Origin: Candidatus Rokuibacteriota bacterium
GTDB lineage: Bacteria > Methylomirabilota > Methylomirabilia > Rokubacteriales > CSP1-6
Reading direction: 5' to 3'
Assembly: GCA_003220265.1 (NCBI GenBank)
Contig: QHRW01000035.1
Span: 1 to 40,931, forward strand
DNA: 40,931 nucleotides
Shown here: piece after piece, positions 8,429 to 18,479 of the stretch
How the letters are laid out: the number at the start of each line of letters is the position of its first letter
How positions within the stretch are numbered: position 1 is the stretch's first letter
Made by a program: the position numbers and the translations under genes
The notes under the pieces: generated by a model
Database searches by the model: none
The model's input: only the letters and a program-made list of their open reading frames with translations
What the model was told of the DNA's origin: nothing

Positions 8429-9060
8429 TGCGCTGGGGCATGGTGGTGGACGTGCGCAAGTGCGTGGGCTGCCAGACGTGCACCATCGCCTGCCACGAGG
8501 AGAACGCGCTGCCGCCCGGCATCTTCTGGCGCCACGTGGTGGACGTGGAGGTCGGCGAATACCCCGACGTGCGCCGCGCGTTCCTGCCCATGGGCTGCCA
8601 GCACTGCGCCGAGCCGCCCTGCGTGCCCGTGTGCCCCACCGGCGCCAGCCAGCAGCGCGCCGACGGCATCGTGTTCGTCCAGTACGACATGTGCATCGGC
8701 TGCGGCTACTGCGCGGTGGCCTGCCCCTATCGCGCGCGCCACATGATCCACGACCAGGACTGGTACTTCATGGCGCCCACGCCCTCGGAGAAGAAGGCGC
8801 ACGACCCCGAGCGTCACGGCGTGATGAGCAAGTGCACCTTCTGCAAGCACCGCGTGGACAAGGCGCCCGCGGGCGCCACGCCCGGCGTCGATCCCGAGTA
8901 CACGCCCGTGTGCGTGTCGAGCTGCATCGCCAACGCCATGCACTTCGGCGACCTCGACGATCCCAACAGCAACGTGAGCCGGCTGCGCGAGGAGCACCAG
9001 CCCGGCGTGCTGCTCGAAGAGCTCGGCCTCAAGCCCTCGCTGTTCTACATCACCGAGTGA
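8428..9060 (+). CDS. Four-cluster ferredoxin-like electron-transfer subunit of the molybdoenzyme (DmsB/PsrB/NrfC type)
   Basis: This protein of 210 residues passes electrons between the Mo subunit and the membrane anchor. Sixteen Cys form four [4Fe-4S] sites: C12-C15-C18-C22, C57-C60-C65-C69, C89-C92-C95-C99, and C136-C139 with C162-C166. This is the standard DmsB/PsrB pattern with no Trp substitution for a Cys, so four cubane clusters are expected. There is no signal peptide, in keeping with the catalytic subunit. The ATG overlaps the stop of the catalytic gene by one base, with GGAG 7 to 10 bases upstream, and the stop overlaps the GTG of the anchor gene, so the three subunits are translationally coupled. 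Confidence 0.93.
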   Translation: MRWGMVVDVRKCVGCQTCTIACHEENALPPGIFWRHVVDVEVGEYPDVRRAFLPMGCQHCAEPPCVPVCPTGASQQRADGIVFVQYDMCIGCGYCAVACPYRARHMIHDQDWYFMAPTPSEKKAHDPERHGVMSKCTFCKHRVDKAPAGATPGVDPEYTPVCVSSCIANAMHFGDLDDPNSNVSRLREEHQPGVLLEELGLKPSLFYITE

Positions 9061-10034
9061 GCGTGGCCGAGACGCGCCCGGCGGCGAAGGGCCGGATCTC
9101 CACGCCCATCGCCCTCATGCCCGCCGTGCTCCAGCACGAGTGGGATCTCTACCATGCCACGTGGTTCACGCTGATGGGCGTGGGCGGCGGCATCTTCCTG
9201 CTCTCCCGGCTCATGCGGCTCGAGCGCGGGCTCGGCGTCTGGCTCGGCCTGCCCGTCGTCGATCTCGTGTCGTTCGCGGTGATCAGCGCCGGCGGCCTGC
9301 TCCTCATCTGGAGCCTCGGCCGGCCCCTGCGGTTCCTGCGTGCGGTACTCAAGCCGGGCACGAGCTGGATCAGCCGGGGAGCGATCGCCGATTTCGTCTT
9401 CGTCGTGCTGGGAGGCGCCCTCATCCTGCCAGGCCTGACGCTTGGCGCCGCGCCGCCGTTCGCCTGGCTGCCCTGGGACGCGTGGGCGTCCACGACGGCC
9501 GGCCGCGTGATCGAGGACGTGGCGCTCGCGGCCGCCGCCATCGTCATCGTGTACGCCGGCCTCGTGCTCGCCGACAAGGCCGCGATCACCTTCTGGCGCT
9601 CGTGGGCGATCCCGACCCAGTTCGTGCTCTCCTCGCTGGCGACCTCGATGGCCACCGTGATGGCGCTCCAGACGGCCAACCGCACCCCGATCGAGGCGGC
9701 GGAGTGCTGGCTGCTCGCCGGCTCCCTGGCGCTGTTGCTGGGCGCAATCGGCTGGCATCTCGCGACGCGGACGAGCCAGCCGGGCAAGGCGGAAGCGCTC
9801 GCCCGGCTCTACACGACGTACGGCGCCTTCTTCTGGGTCGGCGTCATCGTCGTCGGCACGCTGCTGCCGATGGTCCTGGCCGTCCTCGCCGCCGTGGCGC
9901 CGTCCGCGCGCGATGCGGTCGGCCTCCTCTCACTGGTTCTCACGCTCGCGGGCGGCTTCGTGCTGCGCCTGCTCACGCTCCGCGTGGGATACTTTCCGCC
10001 CGTGAGCGGCGCCCTGCGGGTCCCGAAGCGCTGA
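9057..10034 (+). CDS. NrfD/PsrC-family polytopic membrane anchor subunit of the molybdoenzyme
   Basis: The protein of 325 residues holds the Mo/Fe-S module on the membrane and exchanges electrons with the quinone pool. Around eight or nine hydrophobic segments are visible, starting near WFTLMGVGGGIFLLSRL and VSFAVISAGGLLLIWSL. The sequence GRPLRFLRAVLKPGTSWISRGAI matches the NrfD signature (Gly-Arg-Pro ... Ser-Trp-Ile-Ser-Arg-Gly) that lies near the quinone site. GTG at 9057 was chosen because it overlaps the upstream TGA as GTGA; GTG at 9063 is an alternative. Quinone chemistry (oxidation or reduction) cannot be told from sequence. Confidence 0.9.
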   Translation: MSVAETRPAAKGRISTPIALMPAVLQHEWDLYHATWFTLMGVGGGIFLLSRLMRLERGLGVWLGLPVVDLVSFAVISAGGLLLIWSLGRPLRFLRAVLKPGTSWISRGAIADFVFVVLGGALILPGLTLGAAPPFAWLPWDAWASTTAGRVIEDVALAAAAIVIVYAGLVLADKAAITFWRSWAIPTQFVLSSLATSMATVMALQTANRTPIEAAECWLLAGSLALLLGAIGWHLATRTSQPGKAEALARLYTTYGAFFWVGVIVVGTLLPMVLAVLAAVAPSARDAVGLLSLVLTLAGGFVLRLLTLRVGYFPPVSGALRVPKR

Positions 10035-10062
10035 GGGCCGCGCGCGTGCGCTGCGAAGGCCC

Positions 10063-10455
10063 GTGAAGGAGGCGTCCACGAATCCATCGCCGTCGCTTGT
10101 CGGTGCGGCCCCGGTGCTCGTCGTACGGGATGTGCTCGCGAGCGTCGCCCACTACCGCGACGTGCTCGGCTTTCGCGTGGAGTTCACGTACGGCGAGCCC
10201 GTCTTCTACGCCGGCGTGGAGCGCGGCAAGGTGCTCATCCACCTGCAAGCGGCCAGCGAGACGAAGCGGCAGCCGGGTCATGGCGGCATCAACATCTTCG
10301 TCACCGAGGTGGATGCCCTCTACCAGGAGCTGAAGTCGCGCGGCGCGCGGACGCTCAACGAGCCCAGGGACTACCCCTACGGGATGCGCGACTTCAATGT
10401 CCAGGACCTCGACGGTAACGATCTCTGCTTCGGGATGGAATCGACCGCGCGGTGA
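10063..10455 (+). CDS. VOC-family (glyoxalase/bleomycin-resistance-like) protein
   Basis: This single VOC domain protein has 130 residues: GAAPVLVVRDVLASVAHYRD begins the first betaalphabetabetabeta half, and GINIFVTEVDALYQELKSRG the second. The ending YGMRDFNVQDLDGNDLCFG is the usual C-terminal DPDGN-type motif that supplies a metal ligand region. Members act as lyases, dioxygenases or drug-binding proteins; the substrate is unknown. The GTG start at 10063 leaves only 28 bases after the anchor gene, so it may be co-transcribed with the molybdoenzyme. An AAGGAGG lies inside the first codons rather than before them, and no in-frame start follows it at suitable distance, so the start is slightly uncertain. 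Confidence 0.8.
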   Translation: MKEASTNPSPSLVGAAPVLVVRDVLASVAHYRDVLGFRVEFTYGEPVFYAGVERGKVLIHLQAASETKRQPGHGGINIFVTEVDALYQELKSRGARTLNEPRDYPYGMRDFNVQDLDGNDLCFGMESTAR

Positions 10456-10465
10456 CCCCGCGCGG
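10445..10465. terminator. GC hairpin between convergent VOC and MFS genes
   Basis: CCGCGCGG at 10445-10452 is repeated at 10458-10465; each is self-complementary, so the pair can fold into an 8-bp stem with a 5-base loop. It straddles the VOC stop codon and lies just before the stop of the convergent MFS gene. There is no T-run, so intrinsic termination is uncertain. Confidence 0.3.
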
Positions 10466-10479
10466 CGCCGGCGGCGCGG

Positions 10480-11697
10480 CTAGCGCGGCCGCGCGCTCTC
10501 GCGATCGATCGCCGGACCGGCCAGCAGCGCGGTGAGCGTGACGAGCGTCGCGATGCCGGCGAACGCCGCCCACGCTGCCCGGTAGGAGTCCGCGCTCACC
10601 AGCAGGAGTCCGAACACCGTCGGTCCGATCAGCAAGCCCATCACGATCGAGGCGAACGCCATCCCGCTCAGCAGGCCGGCCTGGCGCGAGCCACCGACCT
10701 CCGCGCTGATCACGAAGAAGATGCCGACCCAGCCGTACGCGCCCACGCCGGCGACGAACGCGAGCGCGCCCGCCGCCGGCGCCCACGCTACCGACCACGC
10801 CGCGTAGACGGCGAAGATCGCCACGGCCAGCACGCTCGTCAGCGCCAGCCAGACGGAGCGACGGCCGGTGAGCCAGCGATCGCTCGCCGCGCCGAGCACC
10901 AGCCTGGAGGCCGCGCCGCCGGCCTGCGAGCACGCCACGAGGAAGCCGGCGCCGATCTTGTCGAAGCCGAGCGCCTGCACGCAGTAGAGCGGCAGGTAGC
11001 TCAGCACGGCGGCCTGCACCATGCCGAGCAGCAGCCCGCCACCGAAGAACACCAGCACCGCCGGCCTGCGGGCCCACGCCCAGTCCGCGGCATGTCTCCG
11101 CTGCCTGGCGCCGGTGTGGGCCACCGCCGCCTCGAACGGGGCCAGCACCGGCCACGCCGCCAGCACGGGCATCGCCACGACGACGCCGCAGGCGAGGATC
11201 GCGGCCCGCCAGCCGAGCGTGGTGGCGATCAACGGCAACGCCAGGGCGGCGACGAGGGCGCCGAGCGTGAGGCCCATCTGCTTGACGCCCATCGCCATGC
11301 CGCGCTCGCGCATCGGGAAGACGTCCATGATCCCCTTGCCGAGCGCGGGATTGACGATGCTCCAGCCGCAGCCGGCCAGGAACAGGAACACGAGGAATGC
11401 GACGAAGCCCGGCGCCGCCGCCGCCGCCGTGAGCCCGAGCGCGCCCAGCGCGAGCCCGCCGAGCAGGCTCCTGCGCACGCCCAGTCGGTCGGCGAGCCGT
11501 CCTCCGGGCAGCGAGAAGAACAGTCCGCCGAGGTAGATCGACGGGACGATGAAGGCCACCTGCAGCCGCGTGAGGCCGAAGCCCTCCACCAGGCTCGGGG
11601 TCAGCGGCGAGATCCCCAGCATCCCGAAGGCGCCGGCGCCGTACGACGTCGTGAGGACCGTCAGCAGCAGCCAGCGCCGCGCGTGGCCCTCCGTCAC
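10480..11697 (-). CDS. MFS transporter
   Basis: This major facilitator superfamily permease of 405 residues has 12 predicted helices. The loop 2-3 signature GGRLADRLGVRRSLLGG (about residues 65-81) is the classic G-x-x-x-D-R-x-G-R-R motif A. A related motif in the second half is LGAASDRWLTGRRSV. It probably exports or imports a small organic solute; substrate not deducible. The GTG start at 11697 overlaps the stop of the EthD-like gene as GTGA. With the dienelactone hydrolase and EthD-like genes upstream, an uptake role for an aromatic or organic acid is plausible but is inference only. Confidence 0.88.
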   Translation of the reverse strand: MTEGHARRWLLLTVLTTSYGAGAFGMLGISPLTPSLVEGFGLTRLQVAFIVPSIYLGGLFFSLPGGRLADRLGVRRSLLGGLALGALGLTAAAAAPGFVAFLVFLFLAGCGWSIVNPALGKGIMDVFPMRERGMAMGVKQMGLTLGALVAALALPLIATTLGWRAAILACGVVVAMPVLAAWPVLAPFEAAVAHTGARQRRHAADWAWARRPAVLVFFGGGLLLGMVQAAVLSYLPLYCVQALGFDKIGAGFLVACSQAGGAASRLVLGAASDRWLTGRRSVWLALTSVLAVAIFAVYAAWSVAWAPAAGALAFVAGVGAYGWVGIFFVISAEVGGSRQAGLLSGMAFASIVMGLLIGPTVFGLLLVSADSYRAAWAAFAGIATLVTLTALLAGPAIDRESARPR

Positions 11698-12035
11698 GGA
11701 CTGGTGGGAATGACCTGCTGCTCCTCGACGGTGTAGGTCTTGATGCGGCCGATGAAGAGCGCGCCGTCGGCGTAGAGCGCCTTGGCGGCCGGCGTGGCGA
11801 GCGCGGCGGCCATCGCCTCGCGGCTGTCGTACCAGAGCTCGGCGATCCCGTCGACCTCGACGTCGAGCGGCGGGACGTCGGGCCGGCGGCGCTCCTCCAC
11901 GATGTGCGACTGCACGTACCGCCGCAGCCCCGGCACCGCGTGGGCCAGCGGCGCGTGGACGTCGACCCAGTGGCGCACGAACTGCTCGTGCGTCCAGCCG
12001 TCCTTGCGCGTGAGCAGCGAGATGCTCTTGATCAC
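11694..12035 (-). CDS. EthD-like dimeric alpha-beta barrel protein
   Basis: The 113-residue product starts VIKSISLLTRKDGWTHEQFV, followed by RHWVDVHAPLAHAVPGLRRYV. This is the EthD-domain signature (R-K-x-x-x-x-x-x-F-x-x-x-W-x-x-x-H-x-P-L), a ferredoxin-like fold found in small enzymes and accessory proteins of degradation and polyketide pathways. GTG at 12035 has GAGGG 8 bases upstream (12044-12048). The stop overlaps the MFS start. A terminator-like hairpin separates it from the upstream dienelactone hydrolase gene, so it may have its own promoter. Confidence 0.85.
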   Translation of the reverse strand: MIKSISLLTRKDGWTHEQFVRHWVDVHAPLAHAVPGLRRYVQSHIVEERRRPDVPPLDVEVDGIAELWYDSREAMAAALATPAAKALYADGALFIGRIKTYTVEEQQVIPTSP

Positions 12036-12053
12036 GGGCGTGTCCCTCGCTGA

Positions 12054-12092
12054 AAGAGAAGGCGGGCCGGCCGTCACGGCGGCCGGCCCGCC
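12054..12092 (-). terminator. Strong hairpin terminator downstream of the dienelactone hydrolase gene
   Basis: A perfect 13-bp stem (12061-12073 pairs with 12080-12092) closes a 6-base loop. On the minus strand it is followed by TTCTCTTTC, a pyrimidine/T-rich tail, as expected for a rho-independent terminator. It begins 12 bases after the hydrolase stop codon and precedes the EthD-like gene. Confidence 0.65.
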
Positions 12093-12103
12093 CAGGTGGC
12101 GCG

Positions 12104-12778
12104 CTACTTGAGGTTCTGGCGGAAGAAGGTGATCGTGCGGCGCCAGGCGTCGTCGGCGGCGGCCTTGTTGTAGGCGCCCTTGTTGTCCTCGTTGAAGAAC
12201 GCGTGATCCACGTTGGGGTAGATGTGGATCTCCGATTGCTTCCCGGCCTTCTTGATGGCCGCGTCCACGTCGCGCGCCGTCTGCGGCGTCACGGAGCCGT
12301 CCTTCTCGGCGAAGAGCCCCAGCACCGGACCCGACAGCTTGGAATAGTCGGGCTTGACGTTGGGATGCACGCCGTAGAAGTCGACGACGGCGCCGACGTT
12401 GGGATTGACCGTGCCCGCGAAGAGCGCGAGCTGGCCGCCCATGCAGAAGCCGACGGCGCCCAGCTTGGCCGTGGACGACTGCTGCGCGAGATACCTGGCG
12501 GCGCCGCGCAGGTCCTTCTCGGCCTGGGCGATGTTGAGCGCCATGAAGAGCTTGCCGGCCCCGTCGGGCTCGTCCGCCGTCTTGCCGTGGTACATGTCGG
12601 GCGCCAGCGCCGAGAAGCCCTCGGCGGCGAACCGATCCGCGACCCGCTTGATGTGCGGCACCAGCCCCCACCACTCCTGGATCACGAGCACGCCCGGGCC
12701 CTTGCCCGAGGTCGGCGTGGCGAGATAGCCCTGGGTCGTGCCGCCGTTCGAAGGAAAGTCCACCATCTTGCCGGGCAT
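12104..12778 (-). CDS. Dienelactone hydrolase family protein
   Basis: This alpha/beta hydrolase of 224 residues has the dienelactone hydrolase catalytic triad: Cys112 in GFCMGG, Asp160 in AEKDGSV and His192 in NVDHAFFN. Glu35 in QEWWGL is the conserved residue that gates the Cys. The classical reaction opens dienelactone in chlorocatechol breakdown, but many homologues act on other esters or lactones. The ATG at 12778 has GAGGAGG 8 bases upstream, a strong ribosome-binding site. It is first of a minus-strand group with the EthD-like and MFS genes, although a terminator follows it. Confidence 0.92.
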   Translation of the reverse strand: MPGKMVDFPSNGGTTQGYLATPTSGKGPGVLVIQEWWGLVPHIKRVADRFAAEGFSALAPDMYHGKTADEPDGAGKLFMALNIAQAEKDLRGAARYLAQQSSTAKLGAVGFCMGGQLALFAGTVNPNVGAVVDFYGVHPNVKPDYSKLSGPVLGLFAEKDGSVTPQTARDVDAAIKKAGKQSEIHIYPNVDHAFFNEDNKGAYNKAAADDAWRRTITFFRQNLK

Positions 12779-12806
12779 CGTGTGTGCCTCCTCGCTGAGG
12801 TTGAGA

Positions 12807-14059
<1,253 letters not shown>

Positions 14060-14063
<4 letters not shown>

Positions 14064-15337
14064 GCCGCCGCCTCGGTCGAGACGGGCTTGCGCAGCGAGA
14101 TGAGCACCTCGACCACGCGCGTGCGCTCGACCTTCTCCACGGTGACGACCAGCTCCGGCGTCTCCAGCCGCTCGGCCTTGCGCGGTACGCGCCCGAAGAG
14201 GTCGAGCACCCAGCCGCCCACGGTGTCGTAGGCCTCGTTGGAGATGTTGAGCCCGGTGGCGGTGTTGAGCTCGTCCACGGGCAGCTTGCCGGACACGCGG
14301 AACGTCGAGGCGTCGATGCGCTGGATGAGCCGCTCGGGCTCGTCGTACTCGTCGGCGATCTCGCCGACCAGCTCTTCCAGCAGGTCCTCCAGCGCGACCA
14401 GGCCGGCGGTGCCGCCATACTCGTCCACCACGATGGCCATGTGGAGCTTCTTGGCCTGGAACTCCTGCAGCAGCGCGTCGGCCCGCTTGGACTCCGGCAC
14501 GAAGTAGGGCGGATGCAGGCGGGCGCGCAGGTCGAAGTCGGCCGGCAGCCCGGTGGCGACGTAGGGCAGGAGGTCCTTCGTGTAGAGGATGCCCACGATG
14601 ACGTCGATCGACTCCTCGAACACCGGCACCCGCGAGTGCAGGTTCTCGCGCAGCGCGGGCAGGATCTCCTCGCGCGGCGTCTCGACGTCCAGGCAGAACA
14701 TGTCGGTGCGCGGCACCATCACCGAGCGCACCAGCGTGTCCTCCAGCTCGAAGACCTTGTGGATCATCTCGCGCTCTTCGCGCTCCACCACGCCCTCGCT
14801 GGCGCCCACGTCGACCAGGGTGCGCAGCTCGTCCTCCGACAGCTCCGGCTGCGCCGCGCGGTTGCGCCCGACCAGGCGCACGGTGAGCGTGGTGAGGCCC
14901 CCGAGCACGCTGCGCACCGGCGTCAGCAGCCAGCCGAGCCACGCCACCACCTTGTTGACGATGCGCAGGAAGCGCTCGGGGTACTTCACCGCCACCGTCA
15001 TCGGCAGCACTTCGCCGAAGGTCGTGAGCAGCACGATCATCCCGACCATCTCGAGCACGGGCCCGAAGCGCGGGCCCACCAGCTCGTGGGCGACGTGGGC
15101 GGCGAGCGCCGAGCCGCCGATGTTGATCACGGTGATCCCGACCAGGAGCGTGACGAGCAGGTCGTGCGGACGCTCGATGAGCGGCGGGCTGGCCCCGCCC
15201 TGGGCGCGCTCGCCGGACAGCCGGCTCAGGCGCGCGCGGCCGAGCGAGAAGTACGCGGCCTCGGCGCCCGTCAGCACCGCCGAGCAGACGATGAGCATGA
15301 GCAGCGCGAAGACCTGAAGAACGATGCTGTCGGTCAC
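14060..15337 (-). CDS. Hemolysin-C/CorC-family membrane protein (DUF21 + CBS pair + CorC_HlyC), copy 1
   Basis: The product of 425 residues shares the domain order of its neighbour: DUF21 membrane part (TGAEAAYFSLGRARLSRL, TFGEVLPMTVAVKYPERF), CBS pair (VRSVMVPRTDMFCLD, VVDEYGGTAGLVALEDLLEE) and CorC_HlyC domain (AYDTVGGWVLDLFGRVPRK). The two copies clearly diverged long ago: the canonical G-E-I-I-P-K of copy 2 is GEVLPM here. Paired CorC-like genes are common and may form hetero-oligomers. GTG at 15337 overlaps the thiL stop by GTGA. The link with thiamine and tryptophan genes is probably transcriptional convenience rather than pathway. Confidence 0.92.
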
Positions 15338-16383
15338 GCGCCCGCCCCGCTGGCGGCCGGCCGCGCGGCGAAGTGCTCGAAGCCGCGCGCGACGGGGACC
15401 TCCCGCCCGCCCGCGAGCCAGCGCGCGCCCGGCGCGCCGGCCACGATCTCGCCGATGGCGGTCAGCCGGGCGCCGCCGCGCTCGGCCAGGCCCCGCTGCA
15501 GCCGTTCGAACGCACCGGCCTCGCACGTCAGCAGCAGCTCGTAGTCCTCGCCGCCCCCGGTGGCCCAGGCGGCCGGGTCGGCGCCGAGCGCCGCGGCCAC
15601 CGCGCGCGTCGCCTCGTCGATCGGCAGCCGGTCGACGTCCATGCGGGCGCCCACGCCGCTCTCGGCCAGCAGGCGCGGCAGGTCGATGCCGATGCCGTCG
15701 GAGACGTCCATCATCGCCCGTACGCCGGCGGCGGCGCCGAGCCACAGGCCCTCGGCCACGCGCGGCTCGGGGCGAAGGTGAGCGGCGGTGACGCCGGCCA
15801 GGTGGGCGGCGGCCACACCGGCCGGCGCCGTGTCGCGCTCCAGCACGGCCAGCCCCGCGGCCGACCGGCCGAGCGCGCCGGTCACGGCGACGACGTCGCC
15901 GGGCCGAGCGGTCGAGCGCAGGCGTGGCGTGGTGGCCTCGCCCAGCAGCGTGACGTTCACGAGCCAGCCGGCCGGCGACGCCGACGTGTCGCCGCCCACG
16001 ACGGCCACGTCGTGGCGCCGTGCGACCGCCAGAGCGCCCTCGTAGAACGCGGTGATCTCCTCCGCGGTCGTCTCTTCCGGGCAGGCCAGGGCGACCAGCG
16101 CCCAGCGCGGGCGGCCGCCCATCGAGGCGATGTCGGACAGGTTCACGGCGATCGACTTCCAGCCGATGTCGGCAGGCTCGGCCCACCGCCGGCGGAAGTG
16201 GACGTTCTCCAGGAGCAGGTCGGTGGTGGCCAGGAGCGCGGCGCCGGCGCTCGGCTCGAGCACGGCGCAGTCGTCGCCGATTCCCACGCGCACGCCCGGG
16301 ATGGCGCCCGAGCGGGCGGTCAGGTCGCGGATGGCGCGGACGAGGGCGTCTTCACCCCCTCGGGGAGGGCCCTCGCGATTCAC
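15334..16383 (-). CDS. thiL: Thiamine-monophosphate kinase
   Basis: ThiL phosphorylates thiamine monophosphate to the cofactor thiamine diphosphate with ATP in the cytoplasm. The family motifs occur in order: EDALVRAIRDL near the N-terminus, VGIGDDCAVL (Mg/ATP site), ATTDLLLENVHFRR, NLSDIASMGGRP, VVGGDTSASP, MMDVSDGIGIDLPRLL and GGGEDYELLLT, characteristic of the PurM/ThiL superfamily. Length 349 is typical. The GTG at 16383 overlaps the trpG stop as GTGA; the family N-terminus begins about nine residues into this start, so no upstream sequence is missing. Overlaps at both ends indicate tight translational coupling. Confidence 0.95.
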   Translation of the reverse strand: MNREGPPRGGEDALVRAIRDLTARSGAIPGVRVGIGDDCAVLEPSAGAALLATTDLLLENVHFRRRWAEPADIGWKSIAVNLSDIASMGGRPRWALVALACPEETTAEEITAFYEGALAVARRHDVAVVGGDTSASPAGWLVNVTLLGEATTPRLRSTARPGDVVAVTGALGRSAAGLAVLERDTAPAGVAAAHLAGVTAAHLRPEPRVAEGLWLGAAAGVRAMMDVSDGIGIDLPRLLAESGVGARMDVDRLPIDEATRAVAAALGADPAAWATGGGEDYELLLTCEAGAFERLQRGLAERGGARLTAIGEIVAGAPGARWLAGGREVPVARGFEHFAARPAASGAGA

Positions 16384-16967
16384 GAGGCGGCCGCGACCGG
16401 AGCGGGCGTGCCGAGGAAGTTGGCGAGCAGGTGCTTGCCCTCCACGGTCAGGATCGACTCGGGGTGGAACTGTACCCCCTCGATCGGAAACCGCCGGTGA
16501 CGCAGCCCCATGACCTGGCCGTCGTCGCTGCGCGCGGTGATCTCGAGGTCGTCCGGCACCGTCTCGGCCAGCACGATCAGCGAGTGATAACGCGTGGCCA
16601 CGAACGGGTTCGACAGCCCGGCGAAAACGCCTTTGCCGTCGTGGCGGATGTCGGAGGTCTTGCCGTGCATCAGCGTCCGCGCGCGCGTCACGGTGGCGCC
16701 GAACGCCTGGCCGATCGCCTGGTGGCCCAGGCATACCCCCAGCGTGGGCGTGGTCGGGCTCAGCCGGCGGATGACGTCGAGCGAGACGCCGGCCTGGTCG
16801 GGGTTACCGGGGCCGGGCGAGATCACGATGCGCTCGGGCCGCATGCGCGCGATGGCCTTCACGTCCATCGCGTCGTTGCGCACGACCTCCAGCTTGGCCC
16901 CCAGCTCGCCGAGGTACTGCACGAGGTTGTAGGTGAAGGAGTCGTAGTTGTCGATGACGAGGATCAT
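16380..16967 (-). CDS. trpG: Anthranilate/aminodeoxychorismate synthase glutamine amidotransferase subunit
   Basis: This subunit of 195 residues releases ammonia from glutamine for the partner TrpE (and perhaps PabB). The class I GATase triad is complete: Cys79 in GVCLGHQAIGQAFG, His168 and Glu170 in QFHPES. The N-terminus MILVIDNYDSFTYNLVQYL and the oxyanion-region ISPGPGNPDQAG are diagnostic of TrpG/PabA. The ATG at 16967 overlaps the trpE stop as ATGA. It makes a useful contrast with the GATase-like gene at 23214-23927, where the nucleophile position is UGA. Confidence 0.95.
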   Translation of the reverse strand: MILVIDNYDSFTYNLVQYLGELGAKLEVVRNDAMDVKAIARMRPERIVISPGPGNPDQAGVSLDVIRRLSPTTPTLGVCLGHQAIGQAFGATVTRARTLMHGKTSDIRHDGKGVFAGLSNPFVATRYHSLIVLAETVPDDLEITARSDDGQVMGLRHRRFPIEGVQFHPESILTVEGKHLLANFLGTPAPVAAAS

Positions 16968-18421
16968 GCGCGCACCTGGGCGGCGGCCATCCGGAGCGCC
17001 AGCACGAGGCCGCGGGCCTTCGAGCAGGTCTCCTGCCACTCGGTCTTGGGATCGGAGTCGGCCACGATGCCGGCGCCCACCTGGATCGAGGCGCGGCGGC
17101 CGTGGCAGACGATCGTGCGGATCGTGATGCACGAGTCGAGGTTGCCGGAGTACGACACGTAGCCCACGGCCCCCGCGTACGGCCCGCGCTGGGTCGGCTC
17201 GATCTCGTCGATGATCTCCATCGCGCGGATCTTGGGCGCGCCGGAGACGGTGCCCGCGGGGAACGTCGCGCGCAGCACGTCGAAGGCGTCGGCACCCTTG
17301 CGCAGCGTGCCGATCACGTGGCTGACCAGGTGCATCACGTGCGAGTAGCGCTCGATGCCCATGAACTCCGTGACCTTCACCGAGCCCAGCTCGGACACGC
17401 GTCCGACGTCGTTGCGTCCGAGGTCCACCAGCATCACGTGCTCGGCGCGCTCCTTGGGATCGGTCGCCATCATGCGCTCGATCGCCTTGTCCTCGGCCTC
17501 GGTGGCGCCGCGCGGGTGCGTGCCGGCGATCGGCCGCTCCTCCACCCGGTCGCCCTCCACGCGCACCAGCACCTCGGGCGAGGAGCCGACGATCGTCGTC
17601 TTGCCCAGACGCAGGTAGAACAGGTACGGGGACGGATTGATCGTGCGCAGCGCGCGGTAGACCGTGAACGGGTCGGACTCGAGCTTCGTGTCGAGCCGGC
17701 GGGCCAGCACGATCTGGTAGGCGTCGCCGGCCGCGATGAATTCCTTGCCCCGCCGCACGGCCTCGCAGAACGTGGGCTCGTCCATCGTCGAGGTGAAGCC
17801 CTCTTCGCCCCGGGCCACCAGTGGCGCCGTCGGCGGCAAGGCCAGCGCCGGCGTGCCCCGCATGGGCCGCGCCAGCTTCGCCAGCGTCATGCCGATGCGC
17901 ACGGCGGCCCGGTCGTAGGCGCGGTCGAGCGACACCGGGTCGCGCTTGTCGATGTGCGCGTTGGCGATGACCAGCAGGCGGTGGCGCAGGTTGTCGAAGA
18001 CCAGCAGCGTGTCGCTGAACATGAACACGGTGTCGGGCAGGCCGAGGTCGTCGTGCGCTCGCTTCGGCAGCCGCTCCATGTGGCGGACCATGTCGTAGGC
18101 GAGGTACCCGACGGCGCCACCCTGGAAGCGCGGCAGCCCGGGCACGGCCACCGGCTTGAACTCGGTCAGGAGCCGGCGCAGCGCCTCGAGCGGGTCGCGG
18201 TCGGGCAGCTTCTGCGGCTTGGCGTTGCCCCGGCGCAGCGTGCTGACGCCGTCCTTGGCGCTGAGGACCATCAGCGGGTCCGTGCCCAGGAACGAGTAGC
18301 GCGCCCACACCTCGCCGCCCTCGACGGACTCGAGCAGGAAGGAATAGGGCCCGGGGCGCAGTCGTAGGTAAGCGGACAACGGCGTGTCCAGGTCCGCCGG
18401 CAGCTCGGCGAACACGGGCAC
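16964..18421 (-). CDS. trpE: Anthranilate synthase component I
   Basis: TrpE converts chorismate to anthranilate, the first step of tryptophan synthesis. Motifs: YSFLLESVEGG (the LLES tryptophan-feedback site, about residues 26-36), GSSPEVLV, PIAGTHPRG, VDLGRNDVGRV, FPAGTVSGAPKIRAMEII and QVGAGIVADSDPKTEW. With the GTG at 18421 the protein has 485 residues. Homology-like sequence (SPTREEFRDLAGQGNLVPV) extends 18 residues further upstream, but the only possible initiation codon there is a CTG at 18472-18470. The true start may therefore be that CTG. It lies directly after trxA on the same strand, and trpG overlaps its end. Confidence 0.95.
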   Translation of the reverse strand: MPVFAELPADLDTPLSAYLRLRPGPYSFLLESVEGGEVWARYSFLGTDPLMVLSAKDGVSTLRRGNAKPQKLPDRDPLEALRRLLTEFKPVAVPGLPRFQGGAVGYLAYDMVRHMERLPKRAHDDLGLPDTVFMFSDTLLVFDNLRHRLLVIANAHIDKRDPVSLDRAYDRAAVRIGMTLAKLARPMRGTPALALPPTAPLVARGEEGFTSTMDEPTFCEAVRRGKEFIAAGDAYQIVLARRLDTKLESDPFTVYRALRTINPSPYLFYLRLGKTTIVGSSPEVLVRVEGDRVEERPIAGTHPRGATEAEDKAIERMMATDPKERAEHVMLVDLGRNDVGRVSELGSVKVTEFMGIERYSHVMHLVSHVIGTLRKGADAFDVLRATFPAGTVSGAPKIRAMEIIDEIEPTQRGPYAGAVGYVSYSGNLDSCITIRTIVCHGRRASIQVGAGIVADSDPKTEWQETCSKARGLVLALRMAAAQVRA

Positions 18422-18479
18422 GAGGTTGCCCTGACCCGCGAGGTCGCGGAACTCCTCCCGGGTAGGCGACAGCGCGGCG

